DNA of 64,000 nucleotides. It comes from Casuarina equisetifolia. Its lineage: Eukaryota > Streptophyta > Magnoliopsida > Fagales > Casuarinaceae. The notes under the pieces are model-generated. The model saw only the letters and a list, made by a program, of their open reading frames with translations, ran no database searches and had not been told where the DNA came from. Every line of letters starts with the position of its first letter. The first letter of the stretch is position 1. Made by a program: the position numbers and the translations under genes. Shown in pieces: positions 46,715-58,211 of the stretch. The DNA is taken from contig CM052360.1 of assembly GCA_028551475.1 (NCBI GenBank), positions 15,302,501 to 15,366,500 of the forward strand, in the 5' to 3' direction.

Positions 46715-49700
46715 TTAAAACTGTACATCACCAAGTTCAATTTCTCTCATGCTGTTAACTATATCTTCAACTCTTAAAGACATGTACTGAGCATGCTCCT
46801 CAATATCTTTGAGAATCAAGCATAGCTGTTGCCGGAGTGCCGCAGATCGCTCTCTTTCATGCTCAAGCTCATCATAAAGATCCTGGATTTTTTTGTCTTT
46901 CTCTTCCTACAAACAAGTTTTATACATGAATAGTTAGCTACTTGAAATACGGATTAAATAAATATTAAATAAATAAACTGATCTTTAGGGTTTTCATTTG
47001 TACCTAACCAATCTGCCCAAAAGACTATTTTCAAATGCTTTTTTGCAAGCTTTGGCTTTAAGATTGGTCCTCCACTCAGGTATTGTCTATTTTTCAGATG
47101 AAATTCTAATGAAGTCATACTTTTACCCCCAAATCAAGACTAGAAAATTTTTTCTCAATAAAAGAAGACGGTGCTTTATCAATAAGGAGCCACTCTTCTT
47201 GGAGTTTTCTGAGGGAAGCCTGTTCCTCCTCTGTGAGGGATGGCTAGGGAGTGTCGCCCATTCACAAATGAAGACAACTAGCCACTCTTCACTTGATAAA
47301 GGTAACTTGCCTTCTTAAAAGGCTGGTGAATAGATAATTCGTAGGCCCTTCCTCGTGGGGAGTAATTTTCCATCACAAAATAAGGATAATTGACCACTTC
47401 TTGTGAGGATAAGCTTCTCCTCACAGATCAAAATCATCTTCTCTTATAAGGGTAGAATTCTAATTTCACAAAGGAAACAGAGTAATATGGAATTTGTACA
47501 GAATTAAGCAAAATGATCAGTCATACAAACAGATTATTAAAAGGAACTATTATGATTTTTTTTTCTTTTGTTTTTTTAAGTATCATCTCATACAAAATTG
47601 AATACCATGGGTTGGTTTAGAATTTTTAAAAAAAACACGTGAATCAAAATAGCATTTAAGTTAAGGAAGATACAGTAAATCAACAATATGACTCAACAAT
47701 ATCAAAGCATATGGAAATTACATAGGTTTAGTTCCTTCCGTATTTTGTTTTATCACTAACATATACTTTCCCAAATGGTTCCTCATGAAGCTAAGTAGTT
47801 TTTATTGGTAAAATAAGATTGCAACTACACCAAACCAAGCTGAATACTATGTGTTCAAGTTTGATTCACTTATCTTTGCTTAAAGCATGAGCCTAATTAG
47901 AATTTAATACTAACTTAGATGATATATTCAAATTTGATTATTTACTTTTCAGATGAGCTCAAGTGTTGTTCATGAATATTTAATCAACTCATTCATTATT
48001 TCCATAAAGTAAATATTTTCATTTTTTATTGTAAATTCATACAGTTAATTTTATCATCTAAATTGATAGTATGGATCTATTTTATCTTACACTCTTATAA
48101 AATAACTTCACCTATTTTATATTTTGAAAAAAATCATATCTAATTCAATATTGTGAAGCAGATTACTTATATTATATCTGAAAATTTTATTTATAATCTT
48201 AAAAAAACCCAATATTAAGCCACCATCATCAAAGTTCAAGGTATATTTATTACATTAGAAAATAATCTCCTTTCATCTTTTTAAATATTAGAGAAGTTCT
48301 TATTAGCGAATTAAAGTTAATGCTATGAAAGAAAATAAAACAAACTGATATGGATAAGCTGAGCTTATATGAGTTTAACTCATTTAACAAAAAACCTAAT
48401 ATATTTTTTCAAGTTTGCTTTTACCAATAAATAAACAAAGTTTGGGTCATACACATTAAGCACAAATAGCCCAATTTGTTCCTAGTTCTACTACTAAGAA
48501 ACAAACAAAACAAATGCCCACATGCTTAGCTCAAGTAGGAAGGGAAGGGGATGTAATTAGTCTCAGGTCCAGATCTAACAAATAAAAAATGCCGCCCCTC
48601 ACAATGGGATAAATTTGGTGAAGTTACAAATTTGGCCATCTCAGAAGCCAGCAAAAATGAATGCTATTCACATTAGTGAAGAAAATTTTCTCAATCCAAT
48701 TTTCTTGGATGTCCCCAAATGGAATAGCGAAGAAACCCTTTTTTTTTTCCAACAAGGGCAATAAAAAAGAAAAGAATTATCAGTCAGGAGAAAAATGCCC
48801 CCCCTTGCTCTGTGCATTATCTTTTGAACTTCTGAATTGTCCCAATCCTATTCTGTTGGATGTCCTAAATGCTCTCATCTATTCTAGCAGCAGCTCCTGC
48901 CTGTCTACAGCATATCGTCTTTTCATCCAAGTTCAAACTAATACCACAAAACTTTCTGAAAACTGATAGTGAAACACATATGCTTTATTCTTCTTGAGGT
49001 GGGATCAAAGATAAAACTTAAACTGTGAGCGTACAGCCCCACTGTTGTCATGAATTGTAAAAAAAGTCAAGCTAATATGGTTTTTTTCATGAAATTGCCA
49101 TCATGTGGTCAAGTCTACATGATACTATACTGACCATGTATTGGCAATTATTTCTTAAAACAAAATAATTTCTCCAAAAGGAATTAAACAAAATATTAAT
49201 AGCAACAAAGGATTGGAAAGAATACCCTAACACACTATGAAAGCAGTTCTCCAAATTTTTCTTTGGCAAAATTTTTCCTTTCTATGTTTGGCTCCACCAT
49301 AATTCTAAATAAGTAGGAAAGTTGCTAGCTGACGAGATTGCCCAAGAGGCAAATCTAAAACCAAACTGCCACAATCATCGAGACTAAACTTCTGAATCTC
49401 TTAACTGGCATCAATAGTAGTATAACAGTGGATTCCACATAAAATCACTGAAGTCCAAAAGAACTTGGGAAACCTAGTTGATAAGGTGCCATGAGATAAC
49501 AGCAAACCAATGAGCAGTTTGCATGAGATGAGCCAGTGGAGCAGTAAAGCAATGGCATCTCAAAACAAGTTGCACTAAGGAGGATGAAAAAACAAAATCA
49601 CTGAGGTTTCTCTCCATGAAGAAGCACTTTTTTGACAATGCACCCAAAAACAAATCATTTCCAAAAATAAGAAAAACAATTTGTGATAGCCATACTGGCA

Positions 49701-50792
49701 GATGCATGCTTGAAAGGTAATTAATTTTCTTGGAGAAAGGTTTTATAAGCCTCTGGTACACGTGTGCACACACATACCCATAGATCCCATTTACGGGAAA
49801 GAGCATATCCAAGCCATCTCCTACAATCCCATTTAAGCTGGATCAGCACTTGCATAAACAATACTTTTCCATCAAATTTAGCGTTCATGTTCTTTAACAT
49901 TGTTATGATAGTGATGGGTTACAGCTAAAAGATATGAACTCAAGGTTATGATACTGATGGGTTACACCTAAATGATATGAGTTAAACCTAATAATCTTGT
50001 GGAATTTAGCATGCCATATAAACCAATTGGAGGTAAACCCCAAAGTCCATAGTAATGGAAAATTGGTAGAGGGTGTAATTGTCTCAAAGGATTTCCAAAT
50101 AAAATCCTGAGAAACTGTAAAATCTAAACTGTTCAATTCAAACTAAGATGAGAAAGATGACTAAGATAAACTTTATTCCCTTTAAATTGATGTATGTACC
50201 ATCTTGAATGTTAGTATCTCAGTCATAGGCGTACCTCATTGAGTATATTTACGATTGGCAGTTCACCAGGAAATTTACAGTGAGTCATTAGCTTGTGGTT
50301 GTGCTCTCGTGCAAACTTGGTAACAACCCATTTACCTTCCCTCACAGCCAACCTGATCATTGCTTTGCACCCTTCTCTTGTAATTGGTCGTGGAGGGAGA
50401 ATTCTGTCTTTCCTTAGGGTGTGCTTTGCAGCACGGAAACCTTCCCTTGAACAAACAAAGTCCCGCCCTATTATGGCCATGTTCTTTAGTGAATGTCTGA
50501 TCCGATTTGTTCTTATGGTGAAACCCATGCACTTGGCATAATCATAATAGAAATCCCTTGCATCATCCAATGATGGAAAAGCCATCCCCACATATGGTTC
50601 CAAACATTCGGCAGTTAAACCAGCTGTTGATGGTTCTATTAGATTAATGTTACCATTTACAACAGTATTTGCATTACAATGCTGCAGTTGCCCATCTTCT
50701 GTCACTTCAAGTTCCTCAGAGTTCTCTATGGCTTCATCATCAGAACCTCTATCAATTTCTAGAAAGTCATGTATAACATCAATGCCTGCCAT
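46715..50792 (-). CDS. short FAR1-domain protein (FRS-related factor type)
   Basis: Two coding exons: 50792-50235 (186 codons) and 46906-46715 (63 codons plus stop). They join in phase 0 through a GTACGC donor and a TTGTTTGTAG acceptor, giving 249 residues. Residues about 66-170 form the FAR1 DNA-binding domain with the WRKY/GCM1-type zinc ligands Cys114, Cys142, His164 and His166. The second exon encodes an acidic coiled coil (EEKDKKIQDLYDELEHERER). No MULE-transposase or SWIM domain follows, which matches the short FRF proteins (about 206-251 aa in Arabidopsis) rather than FAR1/FHY3. A nuclear DNA-binding role is inferred, possibly in competition with long FRS proteins. Start: the ATG at 50790-50792 lies 7 nt inside the exon after a TTTTAG acceptor; an ATG at 50819 lies in the intron and is rejected. 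A 5'-UTR intron runs 50800-51586. Confidence 0.88.
46907..50234 (-). other. 3.3-kb intron of the FAR1-domain gene
   Basis: GT-AG bounded. It is A+T-rich and holds no convincing internal exon, RNA gene or transposon domain. Confidence 0.7.
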
Positions 50793-50799
50793 TATGTAC

Positions 50800-52860
50800 C
50801 TAAAACATGTAATGCCCATTTAATAGTAATCTCCAATTTCACAAATAGTGAATTTCGCATCAAAAAAGCACACACTTCAAATTTATATTCTGCAGATTCA
50901 TCGCATTGCCTACTCTTATCCCATGTTCCGGTTTTAGGAAACAAGTGTGAAATCCAATTAAACTCCAACATGACCACATGATAAAAGAATAGGGGAAAAC
51001 ATTGAAACTGAAAATGACTGCTCAAAATATCAAGGTCAAACAAAAAGCAAGTAACCACCTAGCATTTATAACATTACAAGTTGAACAACAGAACTAAGGA
51101 AAGAGAAACGGAAAGTCCATCTATGCAAATAGTTTCTACACAAAATTTTCAATCACTTTATCTTTTTTGCTTCGTTTAACCGTTCTTTGTGATGTACAAC
51201 TCGGCAGGAATTATCCATCATGGTAAAAGGAGCTTCAACTAATCAACAAAAAATGGAGCAAAAGAATAAAAAGAAAAAAGAAAATCTACTTTCACCTTAG
51301 ATTGGTCACAAAGTTGTTCTGTGATCCAATATATAATTCAGATAGGCTTAGCTTGTTTCTCAATGTCATAGTAACTAGGTTGGATTAGTTTTTAAAGCCC
51401 TGAGGTTTGATCAAACAAAAGCTCAAACCCACCAATCACACAAACACATCGCAGATAACCACTGAGTCCATATACCAGAAACGTTAGATAATTGCAAAAT
51501 CTTATGCTTACTTAACCCATTTTGTTTTCTCTATTCCGACAAATGGAAGTGAAATAAAAATCCAAAAAAAAAAAAAAAAAGCTTACGTTTTCCGTCGTAC
51601 GAAACAGAATGAGACCACACGGTCTGAACTGCTTCCTTTCGGTCAGCTTCTCAAACGGGTAAGGATCAATTTGAGCTGGAAGAGAAGCAGAGATGGCATT
51701 GAGCTCGAGGGAAGAGTGGGATCTGCGGTCTAACGGAAGGCGGAGTGGAACGGACAAACGCCAGTGGAAGCATGGTGGAGTTCCTCTACAGACCTGGACC
51801 CCGATTGGGCTCCAAAACTAAGATCGGATATCATTATGGCCCATTGATTGATGTTTACTGGAGCTATAATCATAATCTAAGCAGAAAGGGATTGAAACCC
51901 ACAATAACTCTAACAAAAAGTTCGAGTCTTTTGATCCTTCCATTCCCCCCCCACTCCATATCCGTAATAAAAACAGATAAATTACGTTCTAGAAGACATG
52001 TGTTGCGATACAAAGAAGCTTTGACACATATACAAAACACGTCTTCAAAACAAATATGATAGCCAATTCCAAAGTTAATAATGGTTAAGGCAAAACCTAC
52101 TTACCCTCCATCTTCTATTTTCTTACTTTCTGATAGCTTCTTCATTTTCTTTCCTATATCATCTTCTCATCCTAGCAATCTAACAAATGCAGAACTTTAC
52201 AGCAGCAACCTCCATAATGAATCTAAATTTGGTCTCCTCGATGTCATTTGGAAGAAGGAATATCAACTTTATGTTAAGGCTCGGGAGAACAGTTGAAGTA
52301 CCTTAAATTGATTTTATCTATCCTGGGAAGTCATCAACTTTATGTTTAAGGCTCCAAGTGTGAATTTTCCAAACATTGTGTAAATTTTTTAGGGCCTATA
52401 ATCACTAAAGGACAGAGTGTTTGTAGATGGTGACAAGGTCACTGTAATACTTAATTGGGAAGCACCAAAGGCAAATATTTGTAGGAAAAGAATGGAAGAT
52501 GAACACAATCCTTTGGGAATACGGATTGGATTTTATACCATAAGGTACTTTTTCTTTTTCTTTGTTTTTTTTTTTTTTGGGGTGCGGGTTTGTGGTTTGT
52601 TCGCATTTGGATGAATGCCACGTGTATACAACTGAACGGTGCAGGATAAAGAATGAAATCCAAAGCCATCGGCTTCTCTTGGTGGTAATTACGAGACACA
52701 TTCATTTATCTTGGGACCTGCTTTTATCCATCGCTTCTCTTTCGGACCAGACCACTCTCCGCACCACAGTAGTACGCAAAGACTCATCTCTCTGTCTTTC
52801 GTCTCTGTGTGACACATGAGAGAGTCTAGTCTAGTCTAGGCTTATCCTAAATATCGTTGT
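50800..52860. promoter_or_regulatory. divergent upstream region between the FAR1-domain and RRM genes
   Basis: The FAR1-domain gene has a 5'-UTR exon ending at 51587 (donor AAAAC|GTAAGC, minus strand), so its transcription probably starts near 51.7 kb. The RRM gene is on the plus strand and its leader seems to start near 52.8 kb. The roughly 1 kb between them would serve both. Positions are inferred from splice signals and sequence composition only. Confidence 0.4.
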
Positions 52861-53183
52861 TCGGATAATATGTAGAGATATCTTGTTGATGCTTGGACAG
52901 TTCTGCTTCAATTGGTATGGTTTTCTTCCTTTGCTCTGCTTTCACCAGAAATTTCAAATCTTATTTTTAACTATTCATCTTTTGATGTTTTTCCTTAGGA
53001 ATGTGCTTTTGGGCTTTCTTTAATTCGTTTAAAATTTCTTTTTTTCTTTTTAGTCGTTTTTGCTGATTTCACTTGTCGTTGGAATGGATATTTTTTCTCT
53101 TTTTTTTTCTTTCTTTTTTTAGTTTCTAATTGCTAGTTTTACCGTGTACTTGATTGCTTTGATACTTAGTTTCTTTTTCTCCA

Positions 53184-53201
53184 CCCCCCCCCCCCCCCCC
53201 C
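53184..53201. repeat. poly-C run (18 bases)
   Basis: An uninterrupted run of 18 C in an otherwise T-rich leader or intron. It is prone to sequencing and replication slippage, so the exact length is uncertain. Confidence 0.85.
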
Positions 53202-53393
53202 TCCCTCTCAGATTCTCTGTAGTTTTTAGGGAAAATAACATGTTTGCTTTTTGTTAAATAAGTTGTGTCTAGCTTTTATGGTTGGTTTTCGTTACATTGA
53301 TAAGAGTCAATGGAAACCAATTTAGATGCGAAAGACACCATCTATCTATCATTGTTTTAAGATTTTGAGATGGGTATAAATTTGTAATAGGTT

Positions 53394-53548
53394 ATTGTAA
53401 TTCAAGGTCTTTCTTAGCATCTCCTGGGGTTGTGGGGTAAAGCTGTTTGGAATGGTTGTATTACTGTAATTCAAGGTCTTTCTTAGCATCTCCTGGGGTT
53501 GTGTCTAATTCTGAAACCCACGGGGTAAAGCTGTTTGGAATGGTTGTC
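53394..53548. repeat. tandem duplication in the RRM-gene leader
   Basis: Both copies contain TGTAATTCAAGGTCTTTCTT, ATCTCCTGGGGTTGTG and GGGGTAAAGCTGTTTGGAAT in order. The second copy has about 19 extra bases (TCTAATTCTGAAACCCAC) in the middle. Confidence 0.85.
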
Positions 53549-55205
53549 CTAATGATTTCTTTCTTTCTTTCTTTCAGCATATTGATCCTCAGGATATCTT
53601 TTTCTCTCTCTAAATCGTATCTCTAACCTCTGATGAAAACTCAAACTTTTGTTTCTCTGTGTCTGAGAAGTGCAAGTTAGCTTAACGGATTTCTGAGTTT
53701 GATATTGCTGTGATCAGGCAAGAAGGCTTATTATTTTATTCTTCTCAAGAAGAACTTCCAAACAAAATTTCCAGCTGAAAGGTTGGCAAGGTAAATTATA
53801 TTTCCTCTGTTGCTTATCAGTTTATAATATGATTAAGTGCATCTTGGTATTAGATGTATTTGATTCCAAGTGTTTAACTTTCTTATATAAAGATAACACT
53901 GTTTTTGTGGAGTAACTTGAGAGACATACCATTCCACTTATTTATTTATTTATTCTGCCAGTATCAGATAGGTATTATTGGAGTTTGAGAATGATGTGCC
54001 GCTTTCTGGAAAATATAACTTGCAACTGAAAGTCATGTCAAATTTTAGAAATGAACTTAGTGATAAGTTGAACATACTGAACAGCATCTTGTTGGTTTGA
54101 ATTTTAGTCTTCACCTGCAAAGACTAAGCCATGTACGATCAACCTATCTAAGATAGCTATTAGTGTGTTAGGCAGCTAAATTTTTTGTTTCACTACATGG
54201 TGTGTTTTACAGTGAAATTTCTCACTTAATCCATCTGGTGTAGCGTTCTTTTAGTAGTTTTTAATTGTCTTCTTGAAACTTCAAATATTTAATTTGGTAA
54301 GATGAGGATATCATCCAATATGCCTTCTTCTTTAATTGTATTTGGAGTTCTGTTTGGCATTATATCTTATTTCTCACTGCTCATCACTTTTCTAGATGTG
54401 AAAATTGAGTCAAAGTTAATTCTGGTTTCTTTAGAATATGCATCGTACAGTCACATAGCTGGTCTTCATTTTGTACATGATAAACAGATCCTCAATGCTT
54501 CCAGATTCAAATCACCGGGAGATGTCCTACATGCGAGGCACTGAGTTTTATCAATCTGTTTCTGGTCTCCCTTCTAAATACCATGGAATGAATAACATCA
54601 AAGTTAAAAACAAAACCTTGGACAAAATATACCACAATAGAGGTTCAGTGGGTGATTCCTTTGAGGCTTATTGACATGTTTCTGTGTTCTAAGGGTTTGT
54701 TTGGACAGCATAATAATGGACCATTAGGGAATGATACCCTCTGCATTATGTGGAAGAACTGGAGGCAGATAGTTGTGTAGAGCTTTCTGTGCTTCAGCTT
54801 AAAGCTTTATTTATGAGAGAATTATGAGTAGATGTCTGCTTTTAGCTGTGTCGAGATCCTTCTCTGTTTTCTTTTTTTTTTTTTGGTCTTCTTCTTCTTT
54901 CCTTCTTTCTGTCAGTTCTATAAAATACTGCTTTTATTTTGCGTGAAACGTTTGCATACATATTGTGTACCGTATGGTCTCTTGTTTCTTGTATTACTTA
55001 TAAGAAAAAGGCCAAAACTACATCGAGATTGAGGAGCTTGAAATTTATGGTGGATATGCATATAGAAAAAGATGCTTGTATTTTTTCCCTCTTATTTTAG
55101 TGATTGCTTTTGTGGTCAATACACTTTATGGTTGACTGGATACATTTATATCTACATCTAACTATTTAGATTAAGTTGTTGTCAGGATTTTACTTGTCAT
55201 CCTAC

Positions 55206-55946
55206 ATGGGATCTTCAGCAGCCCAAGCCGCTTATGCTGCATTTGATGAGAAAGTGAAACGTACAGTTTTTCTCGACAATCTCTCACCACAGGTCACTGA
55301 GCCTGTTGTGAGAACAGCTCTCAGTCAGTTTGGAACTGTCAAAAATGTTCACTTCATTCCCAACTACATTGAAAGGAACACACCACAGTCTGCATTGGTG
55401 GAGATGGAAAACGTAAGGCAGGCTGAAGCTGTTGTGTCCGAGATTTCCCAATTTCCATTCATGATGTCGGGGATGCCAAGGCCTGTGAGGGCACGTCCTG
55501 CAGAAGCTGAGATGTTTGATGATCGCCCAGTAAAGCCTGGTGGAAGGGTGCAGCTCCGTTGGCTGGACACAAATGATCCTGATTTTGAGGTAGCAAGAAA
55601 AATTAAGCATCTTACACAGAAACATGCAGCTGAAGCAGCATTCTTACTTGAGGTAAAGTTTTTTGTGCTAGTTGTTGAAATTTGTTTTGGTTCATTACAT
55701 GTTTTTCTTGGTTTTCCCTGTCAATTCTCTTTTCTTTTTTTTTCTTTTTTTTTCTTTTCTTTAAGTTTATTACTTGAATTTTCTATCTTGTAGCAACAAC
55801 TTCTGGAAGAAGAGAAGCTTGCAAAGCAGCAGCAAGATACCCTTAAGGGAAGTTATAAGAAGTATGAGATGATAGAGAGCATTATGGCTGATGGAACTGC
55901 TCAACGCCTAGCACGCCGTTACAACCTACGCCTTTTTGAAGACTGA
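55206..55946 (+). CDS. RRM-domain protein resembling EDM3/AIPP1
   Basis: Two coding exons, 55206-55652 (149 codons) and 55794-55946 (50 codons plus stop), join in phase 0 (GAG|GTAAAG donor, TCTTGTAG acceptor) to give 199 residues. An RNA-recognition motif covers about 18-95, with RTVFLDNLS as the RNP2-like strand and a weak RNP1 (SALVEMEN). The C-terminal half is helical and charged (QQLLEEEKLAKQQQ, then QRLARRYNLRLFED). From memory this resembles Arabidopsis At1g05970 (EDM3/AIPP1), which acts with ASI1 and EDM2 on transcripts carrying intronic heterochromatin. A nuclear role is therefore inferred. The ATG at 55206 is preferred over an upstream in-frame ATG at 55176, which lies before the CAG acceptor and would be intronic. 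Confidence 0.85.
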
Positions 55947-57024
55947 GTAAAAGCATAAACATTTGTACATGGTATAAGTTGTTGTAGCTCTTTTTGTTAG
56001 TATTATCTCCTGAAGAGAGCATTGCATTGTTACTGAAGGCTCCTATTGTTGAAGCCTAAAGGCATTTGGATGAGCACAATGTAATGAGCTCGAAGGCCTA
56101 TCCTTTGCCTTTTTTCAACTCCAACTGGTATGGAGAGTCAGGGTCCGAAGATAAATGGTATTGAAGTCTGAATCCTAACTTTTGAAAAATAGATTTAACA
56201 TGCTTACTAGACCAGGCCATCAATTTTTTTAGGTCATCACATGAGTAGCCCTTGTCTCATTCAACTTATAAATGCATTGAGTTATATATATATATTTCCT
56301 ATTGGATTTGGATAGTAATGAAAGTTGTCTGAATACTGGGGATCCAGCTGTTGAAGACTCTTAACCAAAACTCAAGCACATGAAAAAGAGAAAAAGAGAA
56401 AAAGAAGATGAAGGTTAAAAGGGATGAATTGGGCTGAGAGCAGCGATTAGTGTTCGAGGAGAGACTTAAATTGGTGCTCCATGTATGATTTCACCATGCC
56501 AAGGATTTTTGTTCAATTCTTACTCGGCTGCCCACAATTTTAAGTGAAAGAAAAGAAAAAGATAATTAATTATACACAGAAAAATGAATGAAGCTATGTT
56601 TTCTATTGCTTCTTTTGAGATCTTTGGAAGTGACATTTTAATACCATAATAATTTAAAGATTGTCTTAGAGTAAGCTTTTAGAGGGTAATGGATCCACTT
56701 CATTTGAGTTGCAACACCAGGAGGTCAAATTACACAAAGGAAGAAGGAAAAAACGTTTGTACTGGTTCATTATGCATCCAAATTCGAACAACCACGATAC
56801 AATCTGAGTATGAAAAGTCATTCTTATTGCTGAAAATCAAATAACATCAAATGAGTTTTAAAAAAGAAGAAGAAGAAGAAGAAGCTATTTTTCTGTCACC
56901 ACCATTTTAAACATCGGTGTTTAGAATAATTCGTGACATAATCATCTTCTTCTTCCTTCTTATGTTGAATCAACAGATGAAAAAGAAAACTAAGTTGGCT
57001 AGGTTATAGGAAACTGGAACATCC

Positions 57025-57025
<1 letters not shown>

Positions 57026-57061
<36 letters not shown>
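57026..57061. repeat. (TAA)n microsatellite
   Basis: Twelve uninterrupted TAA units upstream of GUN4. Confidence 0.95.
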
Positions 57062-57163
57062 GATTAGAAAAGTTTTACCGACCTTGCCTTTGGCTACTAG
57101 GAAATTGAACGCTACTTTTTGTGGGCCAGTGTCGAAGTGACATGTTGTCTTTTTTGTTTGCGT

Positions 57164-57165
<2 letters not shown>

Positions 57166-57199
<34 letters not shown>
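57166..57199. repeat. (AG)n microsatellite
   Basis: About 17 uninterrupted AG units, a likely polymorphic marker and possible GAGA-type promoter element of GUN4. Confidence 0.95.
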
Positions 57200-57201
<2 letters not shown>

Positions 57202-57404
57202 CAGAGAGACCTTAGCCTGACCTGCAAATAGCCAATGAAAATCGTGCCTCATATTTCTCCAGATCAGCTGGTTGTAAGCCTCTTCTTACGTTCCTTATCT
57301 TCCACAAAACCCGCACACTTCCTCCCCACATGAAAGCCCCCCCATCCTCCATCTTCCTTCCTCTTCCAACCTTCTAAGTTCGGCAGCAACATCACCACCC
57401 ACAG

Positions 57405-58211
57405 ATGGCCTCCAACTCTCTCCAATCTCTCCACCACCACTTTTCTCTTCTCAAGCGCCATGTCCCTGATACTCCTTCCTCCACCCTTCCCTCCTCTCTC
57501 TTCCTCCATCCCACCTCCACCTCCACCTCCACCTCCACCATTTCTATCTCCCAATCTTTATCCTCCTCCATCGCATTCTCTCTTTCCCACACTGCCTCCT
57601 CCACGCCCTCCACCACCTCTCAACCCATCACCTCCTTTGATGTCCTCGAAGACCACCTCTCCAACAAAAGGTTCCGGCAAGCCGACGAAGAAACTCGCCG
57701 CCTTCTCATTGTTCTCGCTGGCGAGGCCGCACAAAAGCGTGGCTACGTATTCTTCTCCGAGGTCCAGTTCATCACAGAAGCAAACTTCAAAACCATCGAC
57801 GACCTCTGGAGGCAGCACAGCAATAACAAGTTCGGCTATAGTGTACAGAAGAGAATCTTTGAGAAAGCGGACAGAGATTTCACCAAGTTTTTCCTCAAGG
57901 TTGGTTGGATGAAGAAGCTTGACACCGAGGTCGAGCAATATAACTACAGGTCTTTTCCCACTGAGTTCATCTGGGAGCTCAATGATGATACACCAGAGGG
58001 TCATTTGCCCTTAACAAATGCTTTGAGAGGGACTCAGTTGCTTAAAAGCATTCTGTATCATCCAGCTTTTGAGGCCATGCAAGAAGAGAACTTGGATGAC
58101 GCTACTGTTGCTGAAGAAAAGAGAAGCGATAATGGGGGCCTGAAGGTCTTGAAAGACGGGTCCAAAAACCCCCCGAGCAAGAGACTTTCCAGACCAGACT
58201 ATAGCTTTTGA
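57405..58211 (+). CDS. GUN4: GUN4, chloroplast tetrapyrrole-binding protein
   Basis: An intronless gene for 268 residues. The first 70 or so are rich in Ser/Thr and poor in acidic residues, as in a chloroplast transit peptide; part is built from a repeated TCCACC hexamer (STSTSTST). The GUN4 domain spans about 77-222 with its hallmark stretches FRQADEETRRLL (90-101), RGYVFFSEV (112-120), FGYSVQK (143-149), LDTEVEQYNYRSFP (172-185) and GHLPLTNALRGTQLL (199-213). A variable acidic then basic tail follows and ends SRPDYSF. Family role: it binds protoporphyrin IX and Mg-protoporphyrin and stimulates Mg-chelatase (via CHLH) in chlorophyll synthesis, and it takes part in plastid-to-nucleus signalling. 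The Arabidopsis protein is of similar length. The start is the first ATG in the frame. Confidence 0.96.
   Translation: MASNSLQSLHHHFSLLKRHVPDTPSSTLPSSLFLHPTSTSTSTSTISISQSLSSSIAFSLSHTASSTPSTTSQPITSFDVLEDHLSNKRFRQADEETRRLLIVLAGEAAQKRGYVFFSEVQFITEANFKTIDDLWRQHSNNKFGYSVQKRIFEKADRDFTKFFLKVGWMKKLDTEVEQYNYRSFPTEFIWELNDDTPEGHLPLTNALRGTQLLKSILYHPAFEAMQEENLDDATVAEEKRSDNGGLKVLKDGSKNPPSKRLSRPDYSF

Larger units (their letters stand above)
52861..55205 (+). other. 5' leader and introns of the RRM gene
   Basis: Splice-like sites suggest non-coding exons: a donor near 52917 (TTG|GTATGG), a candidate exon about 53718-53790 (after GTGATCAG, ending GGCAAG|GTAAAT) and an acceptor TTGTTGTCAG at about 55177-55186 leading into the coding exon. 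No coding frame with protein-like composition is seen. The stretch carries an 18-base C run and a tandem duplication, both listed. Confidence 0.45.
55947..57404. other. RRM-gene 3' UTR, intergenic DNA and GUN4 promoter
   Basis: No gene is seen. Microsatellites: GAA-type at 56864-56884, (TAA)12 at 57026-57061 and (AG)17 at 57166-57199. The AG tract lies about 205 bp before the GUN4 start, probably in its promoter or leader. Confidence 0.6.

Noticed and set aside
51745..52059. 104-codon plus-strand frame next to the FAR1-domain gene promoter
   Set aside because: It overlaps the presumed transcription start region of the minus-strand gene and has no recognisable domain or splice support.
57460..57912. 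Proline-rich open frame of 150 codons overlapping GUN4
   Set aside because: It is a shifted reading of the GUN4 coding sequence. The Pro-rich look comes from the TCC/ACC-rich transit-peptide region.
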